Shown piece by piece: positions 46,427 to 57,460 of a DNA stretch of 64,000 bases. The notes under the pieces are model-generated. The model saw only the letters and a program-made list of their open reading frames with translations. It was not told where the DNA came from and made no database searches. The DNA comes from Podocnemis expansa (Eukaryota > Chordata > Testudines > Podocnemididae): assembly GCA_007922195.1 (NCBI GenBank), contig ML681981.1, positions 14,393,771 to 14,457,770 of the forward strand. Direction: 5' to 3'. A program made the translations under genes and the position numbers. Position 1 is the stretch's first letter. Every line of letters starts with the position of its first letter.

Positions 46427-46753
46427 ATGGCAGGAGGGGTGGTCCTGGTGCAGGGCGCGAGCAGGGGGCTCGGCTTGCACTTCTGCAAACATATTTTATC
46501 TGCACGGAAGGAGGCGAGAGTAATCGCCACCTGCAGAAAGCCGCAGGCAGCCGCAGCCTTACAAGCGCTGGCTGGGCTGTATCCCCAGGCCCTGACTGTG
46601 CTGCAGCTGGATGCCACTCGGGAGGCGGAGATCCGCGAGGCAGCGGAAACAGTCGCACAGGAGCATGGCCAGCTGGATCTGCTCATCAATTCGGGGGCAA
46701 TATTGCACCCCAGCGCCAGAGGAGAAACGAGGCTGCAGCAGGTCTCGGCACAG
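46427..46753 (+). CDS. SDR exon 1, nucleotide-binding half
   Basis: 109 codons, ending in phase 0 at CAG|GTGGGT. Encodes VVLVQGASRGLGLHF with the glycine-rich loop, the LDAT motif and DLLINSG. The GTG three bases upstream is ignored in favour of the ATG with a Kozak-like context. Confidence 0.92.
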
Positions 46754-49700
46754 GTGGGTGGTCTGTGGAAGCATCTGTGAGGTCAATGAAAAGGGTGGTT
46801 AATAGGGACTTGCTCTGTGTCTCACTCTCCTGTAGGATTGATTAGAAAACAACTCCTGCCAGCATCTGGGAGCAATGACATTCACTCAGGGCGCAGGGTT
46901 TGCTTTTCTTCTTTCCAGCACTTTCTCCTCTTTGCAAATCAGGGGTTAAAGTATAATTTGGCAGGCCCCAGAAGCCTCCTCAATTTCCAGGCCCCCTTCA
47001 CCCACTGCAGTTACTTCCCGCCCGAGTGCCTGCTGCCCCACCCCAGCTGCTGACCCCAAAGCACTTGCTCCCCATCAGACCCCACTTTCCCTATGTCCTC
47101 AACTCCCATCCTCATTCCCTAAGCTCCCCACCCCCATGTCCCCACTCTAGCCCTCCTAACCCCCCACCACCAGCTCCCCCATGTTCATTCTACCCCTCTT
47201 CAGCCCCCAAACCCCTCCACACATCTCTAGCCCACCATCCCGACCCCTTTTTCACATCTTACCCCCCCCAAGCCGCCCGAGGGGAGGCCGAACCCAGTGC
47301 CTCGCTTGCTCACCTCCAGCAGCACACAGACTCCCGGGGGCCAGGAACAGCACTACCGTTTCTGGCGCCCCCCTGTAAGCACAGCAGACGAATGACATCA
47401 GAGCACACCGCAATGGCACGCTCCCCATTTTGGTGCCCTCAAGCATTGGCGCCCCCCTGCAACACTTACTGGGCTTACCGTATGGCACCAGCCCTGCCAA
47501 GGGTGGGGGTGGGAGGAGAATCACCCCTTTGTCCCCCTCCAGGCTATGCTCTGAGACTTCTATCTCACGTGCAGCCTGTGCATGCACAGGGGGACCAGCC
47601 GGCACTTCACAGCAGGGCAGGCATGCCTTCCCTATTCCTGTAGTGGTGCCTGCCCTATTAGAATGCACCAGCTCCATTTTCTACTTTTAGGGGGCCCAGA
47701 ATGCTGGGCCCCCCTAAAAATAGAGCCAGCATTCTGGGGCACCTAAAAATAGAAAATGGAGCTGGAAGGCTGCATTCTGGGGCCATTAGTTTAAATGGTG
47801 GGCCCAAGAACACAGCGTTCTGGCTCCATTTTCTATTTTCGGGGGCCCCTAAATGCTAGCCCCCTAAAAATAGTGGGCCCCAGAATGCCGCTCGGGAGTG
47901 TTCCAGCCTACTTTAACCCCTGTTGCAAATGTAATTGTCCAAGTTGTTTGTTGATTTAATTCTTTGCTAATTAATTTTGATGGGCTAGATTGCCATGCTA
48001 TGGAGAGAAGAGTAGATGCTTTGTTAATTAAAGGAAGTCTGAAGGAACAGATATTTTTATTCAAGGTGGCTTAAAACTGAAGTCAATGCTTAAGACCATC
48101 TGGTTGCAGCTGGCATATTTCAGTAAATATATTAATAGATGTGCAAAAGTGCATAATGGCTTTAAAAGCATATCCATTTTTGAAGTCGTTCCAAAGGGGC
48201 AGCCGTGTTAGTCTAGTTCAGTAAAACAGACATTTTGAAATAGATGACCAGTGTTCTGAGAAGAAGAGAAATGCCAACTGCTGGATTGGATCCAGTGCCG
48301 CCAGAGAGTTAGGCATCTTAATGGTAACAGACACAGGTTTAGTGGTGTTTTTCTCCAGCCATCGATCCCCTGTTGTTGCACACTCACTCATCAATGCACA
48401 GTGCACTCTAGGGTGCAAAGCTCCAGGATGCATGAAATTTTAACTCAGCAGGTTCATGTTTTTAAAAATAATCACCAGTGGGAAAAGAAAAAGGGGACAC
48501 ATGACTGGCAAGATGCCCAAATTTAAAAGAACAACAAGCAGTTGTGTGGCACTTTAAAACTAACAGATTTATTTTTTGCATGAGACTTCGTGGGAGAAGA
48601 TCCCACTTCCTCAGATGCTTCGAAGCATCTGAGGAAGTGGGATCTTCTCCCACGAAGTCTCATGCAAAAAATAAATCTGTTAGTCTTAAAGTGCCACACA
48701 ACTGCTTGTTGTTTTTTTACTGGACTAGACTAACACGGCTATCCCTTTGGAAACTGACAAATTTAAAAGGCTTCTTTGCACAGCTTTTCCTCAGCACATG
48801 TGCTTCTAGACAGATGGAGTGTGCCCACCTGTCTCTGCTTGTGTATTTCAGTAATGTAAATGTATCAGGTGTATTCCAGCTGTTATTTTTGGGCCTTCAT
48901 TACTTTAAAAACAAGTGTAGTTTAAATATGGCACAATGAGGAGTGAGTTCATTGTATTATGCAACTGCAGAGACCATTTGAAAAATATACTGAGCAAAAT
49001 ATATTTTGGCCTTTTAGTATTACTCAAAAATAATTTAATGTTTGGTGAAGGTTTTTTAAAAAAGGGAAAAATAGTGATGGCACACATCAAAGAAATATGA
49101 AATAAAAAGCAATCCCTTCTCCTATCACCCCAAACACACATCCTTATATCGTATTCCAGTCACTACAGTGGAAGTAAAATTCTTTTACACTGGTTTCATA
49201 GTTGACCCGCTATCCAGGACAACACAGAGCTCTGGGGAGCCTGGGGCAAAATCTGAAACTGAAGGTTCCCACTCTTCCAAAGAAATTACCACTGAGGGGT
49301 GGTTGCAGAGGGATGAGTTATCCAGAGGGGTAGCTGTGTTAGTTTGTGTACAGGAAAAACGAGAGCCCTGTGGCACCTTATAGACTAACAGATTTCTTCA
49401 GTCATAAGCTTTTATGGGCTCCAAGATGCATCTGATGAAGTGGGTTGGAGCCCACAAAAGCTTATGCTGGGGGAAGAGTTGGAAGTCAAGTCCCCATCAC
49501 ATGGACCCCCACGGGGGGGCTCAGCTTCAGGCACATAGGTCTGGACCTGACTTCCCACTCTGGATATTGCAGTCTGGCTCCTGGGATCATACCATGGTAC
49601 AACTCAGGTTTCTTCCCAGCACTGCAGCTAGCTAGCATTTCTAACTAAAGATGGGATTTTCAGTGGGATTTGTGCTTCACTTAACATGTTTTTGAAAATC

Positions 49701-52700
49701 CCAGACTGTCTTTATGGGATGTTTAACCTTAAGTAACAACAACATAATGGTTTGAGGATTTAGTTTTGCTTTGTCTCTGTCTGAACATGGAACCAACTTC
49801 ACTAAGTATACTGTCTACAAAGTGTGCTATTCCGATTTCCCTGTTTTTTTCCATTACAGAATTCACTTTGCCTGTTCCATCTTGAAGTAGTTTTTAGTAT
49901 TGTGTGTGAAATAGCCCTTGTTTCTTTTCTCGTTTTAACTCATCTGGTTACTTTGTGAGGCTAAGACTATGCTTGAGATGTTTTAGGAAAAAAGTTAAGA
50001 TTTTTAGAAAAGTACAAATATATAAGCCTTGGTATTGTAAACAACTCAATGAACTGGTCTTTGCAGTACTGGAGCCTTAGAATGGAATAACCTTTGTGGC
50101 CTTCACTCTAGTACTCCTAGTAAATAATTTTACTTGAAAGTATACATAAATTAAGGTTGTAATTATAGTTTCAAATTCTGATGACCTGAATAGATACATT
50201 GAGCTATGGTCTCTTAGTTTGCACCTCTACACTTCTGTGACTAAAAATATAGGTTATCAGTTGTTTAAGTTTCAGATAGCATGTGACCAGTGTTTCAGAG
50301 TTCCAAAAATATCAGCAAAATTTGAAAGAGATAAAATAGTTTAATTATTTGTTTCCAATGCCAGTGGTCACTAAAAAGAAAAATAAATGACACTTGTGGT
50401 TTTAAGTTAAGTCATTTTAATTTAATTTGTCCAACAAACTCTTCAGTAAGTGCATATAACAAAATGCCACAAAGCAGCAATGCTCCTCCATATTGACTCT
50501 AGCTGAATAAAAATGAATGAATAATTTGTTTTATGAGGAAAAAGCAATGGAATTAATGAGGCATGTGCACTTTACTTTGCATGTATGCTCTCTCCCACCT
50601 TTTATTTTTGTCTTTTTAAAAAAGAATGCTCCTCAGGGCAGGATCATACTTCTGGTGCATTTGTATTTTGCCTAGCATAATGGGACTCTGAATCTCTATG
50701 GAGCTTGTGGGCATCACTGCATTATAAACTATATTGTTGTTTTAGGATCTTTCTATAACATTGGCAACAAATGCCATAGGGCCCCTGGTGATGGCAAAAT
50801 ATTTTGCCCCTCTGTTGCTGAAAGGATCTGGAGCATTTGGACATCAGTTTGCTGACCCAGCCAAACAACATAGGGCCATTTTGGTGAATGTGACAGCTAA
50901 AGTAGGCTCCATAGGAGACAATGGTAAGTACTGTTTGACATGAATCTTATGCAGTAGCTCAATTATTTGTCATATAAGAAGATAAATGATTGAGATATTA
51001 ATATTTTATAACTTCCAGCAGGTGTGGGCCAACGTAGCTAATGACAATATATAAGATCACTATAATTTTCTAAACATTACTGGTCTTAATATATATTTTT
51101 CCTGAAAAAATCAATTGTGCAGTAAAAAGAATTACTCTGCTTAAACTGGGTTGATAAAGTTGTCTAGCAAATAAATCTTGAACTATTTTCACCCCACAGT
51201 GCTAAAAGTAATTGTGGTGGTGTATGCTGGTGTGTAGATTTACCACTAGTCTGTAAGTTTGAGTAGAGGCGGTTCATGAAATACTGATGCCATCAAAGAC
51301 AATGGGAAAATTTGTATTTCACCCTGAGTCTTCTTCGTTCAGTAGTGTCATAAAGACTTATCAGGCTTAACAACAACGTCATGATTGACAGTACTAAAAT
51401 GTAGTACATTTTTAAAGGTTTTCCTCAAACTCCAAGTTGCAACTTCTACATTTACAAAAACTTTTTTGAGATGTTAGTGTGACTTTTAAATGAAGAGCTT
51501 TGTTTTAATCATAAATGACTGGTGAATCTACCTGGACTAGAGACTTACAAATGCATCTGTTTAGCAGAGTTTTAATTTTTCCAGTCTGTCATTGATGGTG
51601 TCTCTTAACTGACTACTGGAGAACAGAAAAAAGTTTGTTTTAGAATTGGACTTAATCCCGCATTCTTTCCACATCCCATGCTTTTATTATGAGATTTGAC
51701 TATGCAGAAAATGGAGAATCTGATTGTCACAGGTGGTTTCTTTTCATGTTTGAGAGTACTATTTCTTCTTCTGCAGGTTTGCATAAAATATACAATATAA
51801 ATACATTTTTGTATTCTGAATTATTTTGAATAAGAGTCTTCAGATCACCCCATCAATTATTTTTTAAAATGTAAAAAAGAACCTGAGCCAATAAAAAGTG
51901 AGATGGGAAGCAAGGTATTAAATTGTATCCATTTGTTATATTTCCAATTTAAGCCAATTCTTGATTCTTATATCAGTAGATGTTTAACCGGAACAAATCT
52001 CAAAATAAATTGGACCATAACTCTATAAATACTTAGAATACTGCCCAATTTTAAAGTAGCAGAATTAGTCAAGATATTCTGATAGCTTCTTTGCTCTTGA
52101 TTTAGTAAGCAGTTGCCACAACATTGGACCCTTTTGTGCCCTGAAAAGGTAGATTTTATGGCTGTTTATTTTAATACAGTTCAAGTTATGAATGAGAATG
52201 CAGAATCATAAGAACAGGATTTATTACTTACTTTACAAACTGTCCCACTGCCCCACTTTATGTTTTATCTGTTGTGTGCACATCCAGTCACTAGGTCCCA
52301 GGGGCTTCTGAATCAATGGGGTCTGGGTAGAGTCTGATCACAACTTCTAACTCTGAGACAAAATCACATTACCTGGCTTTATAACTCTTCTCTAATGCCC
52401 TTGTTTGGGATGTGAGGTGCTACAGTCCAGTTACCTTAAATGTCAAAGCCAGTGCCTCAGATGTTCTGAACCGTCCACTTACTTACCCACATTTTCACTT
52501 ACACTGTAGGCTTTTAGTTTAACCCCTTTAGGGACTGAACAGCTGGAAAACAAAGAACATAAACTTAACAATGAAATTTCTTAACCACAGTATCTTTTAC
52601 TTGTAAAAGTCTCAAGAGTTACTGTGACACTCTCCAGGAGTACATAGGGTTGTGAGACACATCTTCACCGCCTATACTTCAGCATGAGGGAGCCTTGTTA

Positions 52701-55700
52701 GAACCTGCAGTAAAACTGCTCCTGGAATCCACCAGCTGCTGGCAACACAAACGCTTCCTTCAGAGCCCATGCAGGCAGGCTTTGCACCCTCTGTGCAGGT
52801 TAGTGAATGGCAAGCCCTCTCAGTGTTCCCTATATTCTCCACCCCCTTATCCACTGAATACCCACATAATTACTAACCATGTTGTTCCCAAAGTAATAGT
52901 AGACACGTTGCGTATGTCTACATTACTCAGCGTTTTCAAAAAAACTTTTTTCAGGATAAATATTTTGAAATAATTATCCCAAAAAATCTTTTTTCCAAAA
53001 ATGCTATTTTGGAACAACAGTCCATTATCTCGAGTTACCACAGCTTTTTTTATTTCAAAAAAGAAAGTCTACACCAGACTTTCTTTTTCGAAAAAAAACA
53101 AGGCAGTGGAAAAGATAGGGAGGATTTTTTGGAAAAAAGCCTTTGCCACGTCCAGGGATGGCTTTTTTTGAAAAAGCTATCCTGAAAAAGGCTTTTTATT
53201 TTGAAAAAGCTGGCTGGTTTAGCTTTTTTGAAAAAGCGCTCTGGTATCTCAAAATACCAGAGCGCTTTTTCAGGATCGCTAAACCTTGTTATTTTTCAGA
53301 AAAAAAGCTTTTCTCGTGGTAGCTTTTTCAGAAAAAAGCCATCCTCGGACATGGCAAAGGCTTTTTTTCAAAAAATCCTCCCTGTCTTTTCCATTGCCTT
53401 GCTTTTTTTCGAAAAAGAAAGTCCGGTGTAGACTTTCTTTTTTTGGGGAAAAAAAAAGCCACAGTATTTCAGGATAACAAGTGGTCCCCAGACTGTTCTC
53501 CCGAAATAGCATTTTTGAAAAAAGTTATTTTGAGATAATTATTTTGAATATGTTTCAAAATAATTTTTTTGAAATTACATTTTTTGAAAAATTGTCTCTA
53601 ATGTAGACATAGCCATAGCTTATAAGAGTAAGCTGAGGACCAGCACTTTCTTAAACACCCCATCACTTATATGTATTGTACTGTTTAAATGAATAAATTA
53701 TTTATCAGGATGCAAGATTCAGGTAATACTGAGTAAGAATATTTGAAATAAATGATTACGTGTGCAACAAAACCATAACAAGTTTTCTAGAGACTAAATG
53801 TAATTAACAATTTAGCCTATCTAAAGAGATTTTTACTACATAAAGATCGCTTTAGTTTTTCAACCAAGCTGGACTGCGACCCTGTTTTCATGAGTGTACG
53901 TACACTGCCTGTTTTCTTCTTAAGTGCAGGATACCAGAGTGTCTTGTTTGCCTTCTAGAAATTCTCCCAGAGTTCGTTGTTCATACCCTTAGACTGGAAA
54001 CAACTCTTGACTTTTTTTTTTTTCCTTTCAGTGTGCTCCTTCCTTGCTGACATCCTATCTCTTTGTTACCATTTGACTTCATATGTAAATAGCCATCCAG
54101 TCTGTTAGCTTACAATGCTTAATTTTCATGCTGTCAGAGCGATACACATTTCTTGCCTCCTGTCTGGAAGCAAATCTGTTTTTCACCTTTTGCTGGTGAC
54201 CACTACTTTGATAGACTTAAAATAGTTTTTGGTATATAGACATAACTTCTTTAATACTTATCTGTATGTACATTTCACAATGATGCTAATAGCCATTGAG
54301 ACAATGGCTTTAATTTGAGATATCATGTGGTGGTTTTTGGTGATCTAGAACGAGGCTCGAGAGATTCCTGTAATCCCTCTGTACCTCTTTGCCAGTTGGG
54401 ATTAAGAGGTCCTTGTATCACAATTACAGATCTTTTGAAAATAACTAAAGTACTGAGATGCACCTTCCCCTATTCTTTGCCTGCACCATCTACGAATCCA
54501 TGATTTGTCAACATTTCAAGCTGGGCACCATCTCTCCTGCATGTCCTTCTTACATCTGGCAATGGTCAGCTCCCTGCACAACACAGAGCAGAATCTCATT
54601 CTTAAATAGGGCCTCTGTTTCTGTGCCATGCAGTCAAACTGAGAAGCTCCCCATCTACCAGCTATACTTGTTCATCTTCCCACATTGTGAACCCCTGTCT
54701 AGAAAGAACATTGTTCTATGGGGTAGGCCAATGGTTGAGGGGCAATTGAAATCAGTGACCCCAGATTGCAATCTTGATGGTTTCCAAGGTGTGGCCCTTC
54801 AGTGAGGTGTCAAACACCTTCCCCAGGCAGGCAGCTGCCTGAATTGCAGCATAATGAAAGTCTTTTCTGTGGGTAAGTTCAGACTTATGCAGTCCAATAG
54901 GTAAGATTTCCAACAGAGTACAACATAGAGTTCATAATCTGATCCTATCATGTCCCACTTTGTTACAAGTTCCAGTCAGTTTCCCCAATGAAACAGCAGT
55001 TTTGAAACACACCAGGCTTCCTTGTTGAGGCTTTGCTTTTGCCTATTATAGAACAAAATTATGACAGGCATTATGCAAAATAGTGTGTTTATAAAGCACT
55101 AAAGAACATGACCATTTGTGGTAAGATCCTTTTTAGCAAAAATAGGGTGTTAACCCTGGGATCCTGGTAAAATTCCATTTCAGTTATTCCTTTTTGTTCC
55201 TCAAAACTTTCTCCTATAATTCCATTGGATGTGGCATCTTTCACTTTGAGCTGTAGTTTGTTGTGTAATCCTGCTGTGCACTCTCTTATACAGGCCATGT
55301 TTCACCTCATGTCTATGCATTTTGGAGGTGGGGAAGTCATTTCTTTATATACCTTTTATATATCATTTGAAAAGCACTGTTTCTGGATGAACAGCCTTAT
55401 AAAAATTTAAGAGAATTATTCCAACAGGTAAGGAAAAAAAACACCTCTACATAAAATTATATTTCTGAGACTTTGTGAAAAGGATTAATTACATACAAAA
55501 ACAAATAGGGGAAGAAAGAAAAACCTCTTATGTAAAATATTCGTTTAAAATTAGAGAAAGTGACTCATTTCTAGCTGGGTGACTCATATTCTCAGGGAAT
55601 TAATTATCCAAGACAAGTGATTCTAAAATAGACACTGTTATTTTTTTTTTTTTTTTAATAAGGTGGCTGTTGCTAGCATGGCATGGGTCAACATGAACCT

Positions 55701-56597
55701 TGAGTTCAGTGTTAACTAATAGGTTGAGTACAGAACTGGGATAGAGGGCATCATGACAATTTATCGTAATTCTGCTATTGACTTCCTACCTATCTCTGCA
55801 CAAATAAATATGGGGGAGGCAAATGTAAAAATACTAGGTAACTGAATTTAGAAGGAAACAAAGGGGGGTAAGAGTCCGCTGTTCCTTTTTCTAAAATTAT
55901 TTACTTTGCTGTGTTTTCATAGATTTTTTTTTTTAAATAACAGAAAGGACCATTTGGATCATCTGTTTTGACTTTTTGTATAACATAAATTGTAGGCTTT
56001 TATGTAGTTGTAATTGCACCAAATTCATAACATCTGGTTGAGCAAGAGCTTACCTTTTAGAAAGGCAAGCAGGACAATAGTGAATCCATTGATTTTTGCT
56101 AGTTCTTTTTCATTACAGAAATACAACGCCCCCCCCCCCCCAACGGGCTAAAAAATATGGGATAATACTGTATGTACTAGCAAATGAACAAAAGGATATT
56201 CACTAATTTATTAAGGTGTGAGAACTGCCCAAATATATTAACATGCCACCAGTTCTGACAGTGCAGCTTGTGGATTTGCAGAAGTTGCTTATCTGACGTA
56301 TTGTTTTTAGTCTTAGGTGGATGGTATAGCTACAGAATGTCTAAAGCAGCTTTGAACATGGCTACCAAGAATCTCAGCATTGAGCTCGGAAGAGGGAAGA
56401 CTAAAGTGGTGTGCGTTTCTTTGCATCCAGGAACTGTCAACACTGACTTATCAAAGCCTTATCACAGGAATGTCCCCAAGGACAAATTGTTCACCCCAGA
56501 ATGTTCTGTTAATTTTCTCATGAACATTATTGAGAACCTTGATATGGGGAAAACAGGAAAGTTCTTTGCTTGGGATGGATCCACACTCCCTTGGTAA
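46427..56597 (+). CDS. Short-chain dehydrogenase/reductase, C-factor/sniffer-like (263 aa, 3 exons)
   Basis: A classical SDR oxidoreductase, expected to reduce or oxidise carbonyl/alcohol groups with NAD(P)(H); the substrate is unknown. Exons 46427-46753, 50746-50923 and 56311-56597 join in frame (792 nt with stop). Residues 5-16 form the first beta strand and glycine-rich loop (G10-A-S-R-G14-L-G16). D62 in LDAT binds the adenine ring; N88-S-G stands for the usual NNAG; N118 is the structural Asn. S164, Y176 and K180 are the catalytic set, with Y-R-M-S-K as YxxxK. GGWYSYRMSKAALN and HPGTVNTDL are typical of C-factor-like SDRs (related to Myxococcus CsgA and Drosophila sniffer). The ATG has a good context (GTGATGG). 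The gene runs head to head with the kinesin gene, about 2.2 kb from its promoter. The protein is cytosolic by lack of signal peptide or membrane helix. Confidence 0.9.
46940..47922. mobile_element. hAT-type non-autonomous element, 983 bp, in SDR intron 1
   Basis: 14-bp perfect TIRs CAGGGGTTAAAGTA / TACTTTAACCCCTG and a perfect 8-bp duplication TTGCAAAT (46932-46939, 47923-47930). The interior is C-rich, then carries inverted TCCATTTTCTATTTT and GCATTCTGGGGC repeats near the right end. No transposase seen. Confidence 0.93.
47931..48186. other. SDR intron 1, no feature seen
   Basis: Short unique-looking stretch between the hAT element and the SINE fragments. Confidence 0.4.
48187..48232 (+). 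mobile_element. SINE head fragment
   Basis: TCCAAAGGGGCAGCCGTGTTAGTCTAG, followed by AGTAAAACAGAC; the body is missing. Confidence 0.8.
48531..48760 (-). mobile_element. Fold-back SINE with a 182-bp near-perfect palindrome
   Basis: Arms 48531-48621 and 48622-48712 are reverse complements with a single mismatch and no spacer. A reversed SINE head (CTAGACTAACACGGCTATCCC) follows to about 48756. The centre is GATGCTTC|GAAGCATC. Confidence 0.95.
49321..49470 (+). mobile_element. SINE copy, partly folded back
   Basis: TCCAGAGGGGTAGCTGTGTTAG head, GAGCCCTGTGGCACCTTATAG block, then CATAAGCTTTTATGGGCTCC ... GGAGCCCACAAAAGCTTATG as inverted core. The outer return arm is missing. Confidence 0.9.
49471..50745. 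other. SDR intron 1, distal part, no feature seen
   Basis: AT-rich unique-looking intron sequence up to the exon 2 acceptor. Confidence 0.5.
50746..50923 (+). CDS. SDR exon 2
   Basis: 178 bp; acceptor TTGTTTTAG, donor AATG|GTAAGT. Encodes LATNAIGPLVMAKYFAPLLL and ILVNVTAKVGSIGDN, with structural Asn118 and catalytic Ser164. Confidence 0.92.
50924..52909. other. SDR intron 2, proximal part, no feature seen
   Basis: AT-rich intron sequence. No repeat family recognised and no exon with conserved coding content. Confidence 0.5.
52910..53615. mobile_element. 700-bp hairpin (fold-back) MITE in SDR intron 2
   Basis: Ends GTATGTCTACATTA and TAATGTAGACATAGC are inverted. Interior blocks reappear inverted about a centre near 53245, for example AGAAAGTCTACACCAGAC against GTCCGGTGTAGACTTTCT, and AGCGCTCTGGTAT against ATACCAGAGCGCT. 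Runs of CTTTTTC/GAAAAAG dominate. Confidence 0.85.
53616..56310. other. SDR intron 2, distal part, no feature seen
   Basis: AT-rich unique-looking DNA with a C-run near 56130 and T-runs near 54010 and 55640. No coding exon recognised. Confidence 0.5.
56311..56597 (+). CDS. SDR exon 3, catalytic Tyr/Lys and stop
   Basis: Acceptor TTGTTTTTAG at 56301-56310 gives ...DNVLGGWYSYRMSKAALN. A second in-frame AG at 56315-56316 would drop two residues (VL); the family pattern DNxLGGW favours the first. Stop TAA at 56595-56597. Confidence 0.9.
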
Positions 56598-56909
56598 ACA
56601 CTTATTTTAATGGAGGTTCAAGGGAAATGAGAGCAGTAGAAAAACCCAGCCAGGCTTTTAGTAAGCCTTTAGTCATGTGTTGTGAGGGCATCCAAAAGAT
56701 TTTAATCCTAGTCCTGTCACTGACTTGCTGTATGGCTATGAGCAAATCACTTGAACCTCTCTCTGCTTCTAATTTACCTTCTTATAAATGGGAATAATAC
56801 TTACCAGCCTAAATTTAGCTTGTGAGATTAAATTTATTGTATAGGGTTTTGAGATTCCCTAAGGAAGGTTTAAAAATGTACAGTGTAGAGTCATGATTTT
56901 ATTGATTAT

Positions 56910-56915
56910 AATAAA
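56910..56915 (+). terminator. Polyadenylation signal of the SDR gene
   Basis: AATAAA 313 bp past the stop. An ATTAAA variant lies nearer at about 56828. The 3' UTR therefore ends near 56,930, or somewhat earlier if the variant is used. Confidence 0.55.
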
Positions 56916-57460
56916 AACAGTGATAATATAATGATGTGCAGCACAGATTTGTGTTTGTTTGTTCTGATATAAATTGAATGGGGTGAGAGAGAAAAGGCAT
57001 TATATAGCTGTGGTAGATGAGACATTTCAAAAGACTGTGTCTTGTAACCTTCTTTCTTTATTTCTGTGCTCTCAGTTTGAAAGATGATACAGCAGTGCAG
57101 GACAGATCTGATGAAATCAAATCTAATGCTGACGTCCAACAATGGTAAAAAGAGAACTCAGTGTGAAAAGCAGTGAACGTAGACTCTATTTTTAAGTAAT
57201 TCTGCACAGGACCTTCCCCTTTTTCCCCATCTCTCTTTTTTCCACTTATTGACAGATGTCCAAGTTGATGGTTATTGGCTGCAGGGAACCCACATATAGA
57301 CAGACACACCACCCATAAGAACTCAGGTGCTAAATGCATTTTCAGCATTTACCTTGCAACAAGAGCATGAGTAGGACTGATTACAATTTTGTAATAGTTG
57401 CTCTGACTTATTTTCATATGTTGTTACAAAGAAGAAAGATTGGCAAATATTGTTCAAATG

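Noticed and set aside
47026..47677. 205- and 141-codon frames on opposite strands
   Set aside because: Both are inside the hAT element and are low-complexity Pro/Ser-rich sequence.
56317..56597. Alternative SDR exon 3 acceptor six bases downstream
   Set aside because: It is also in frame but would delete the VL of DNVLGGW, and its pyrimidine tract is interrupted; the family pattern supports 56311.
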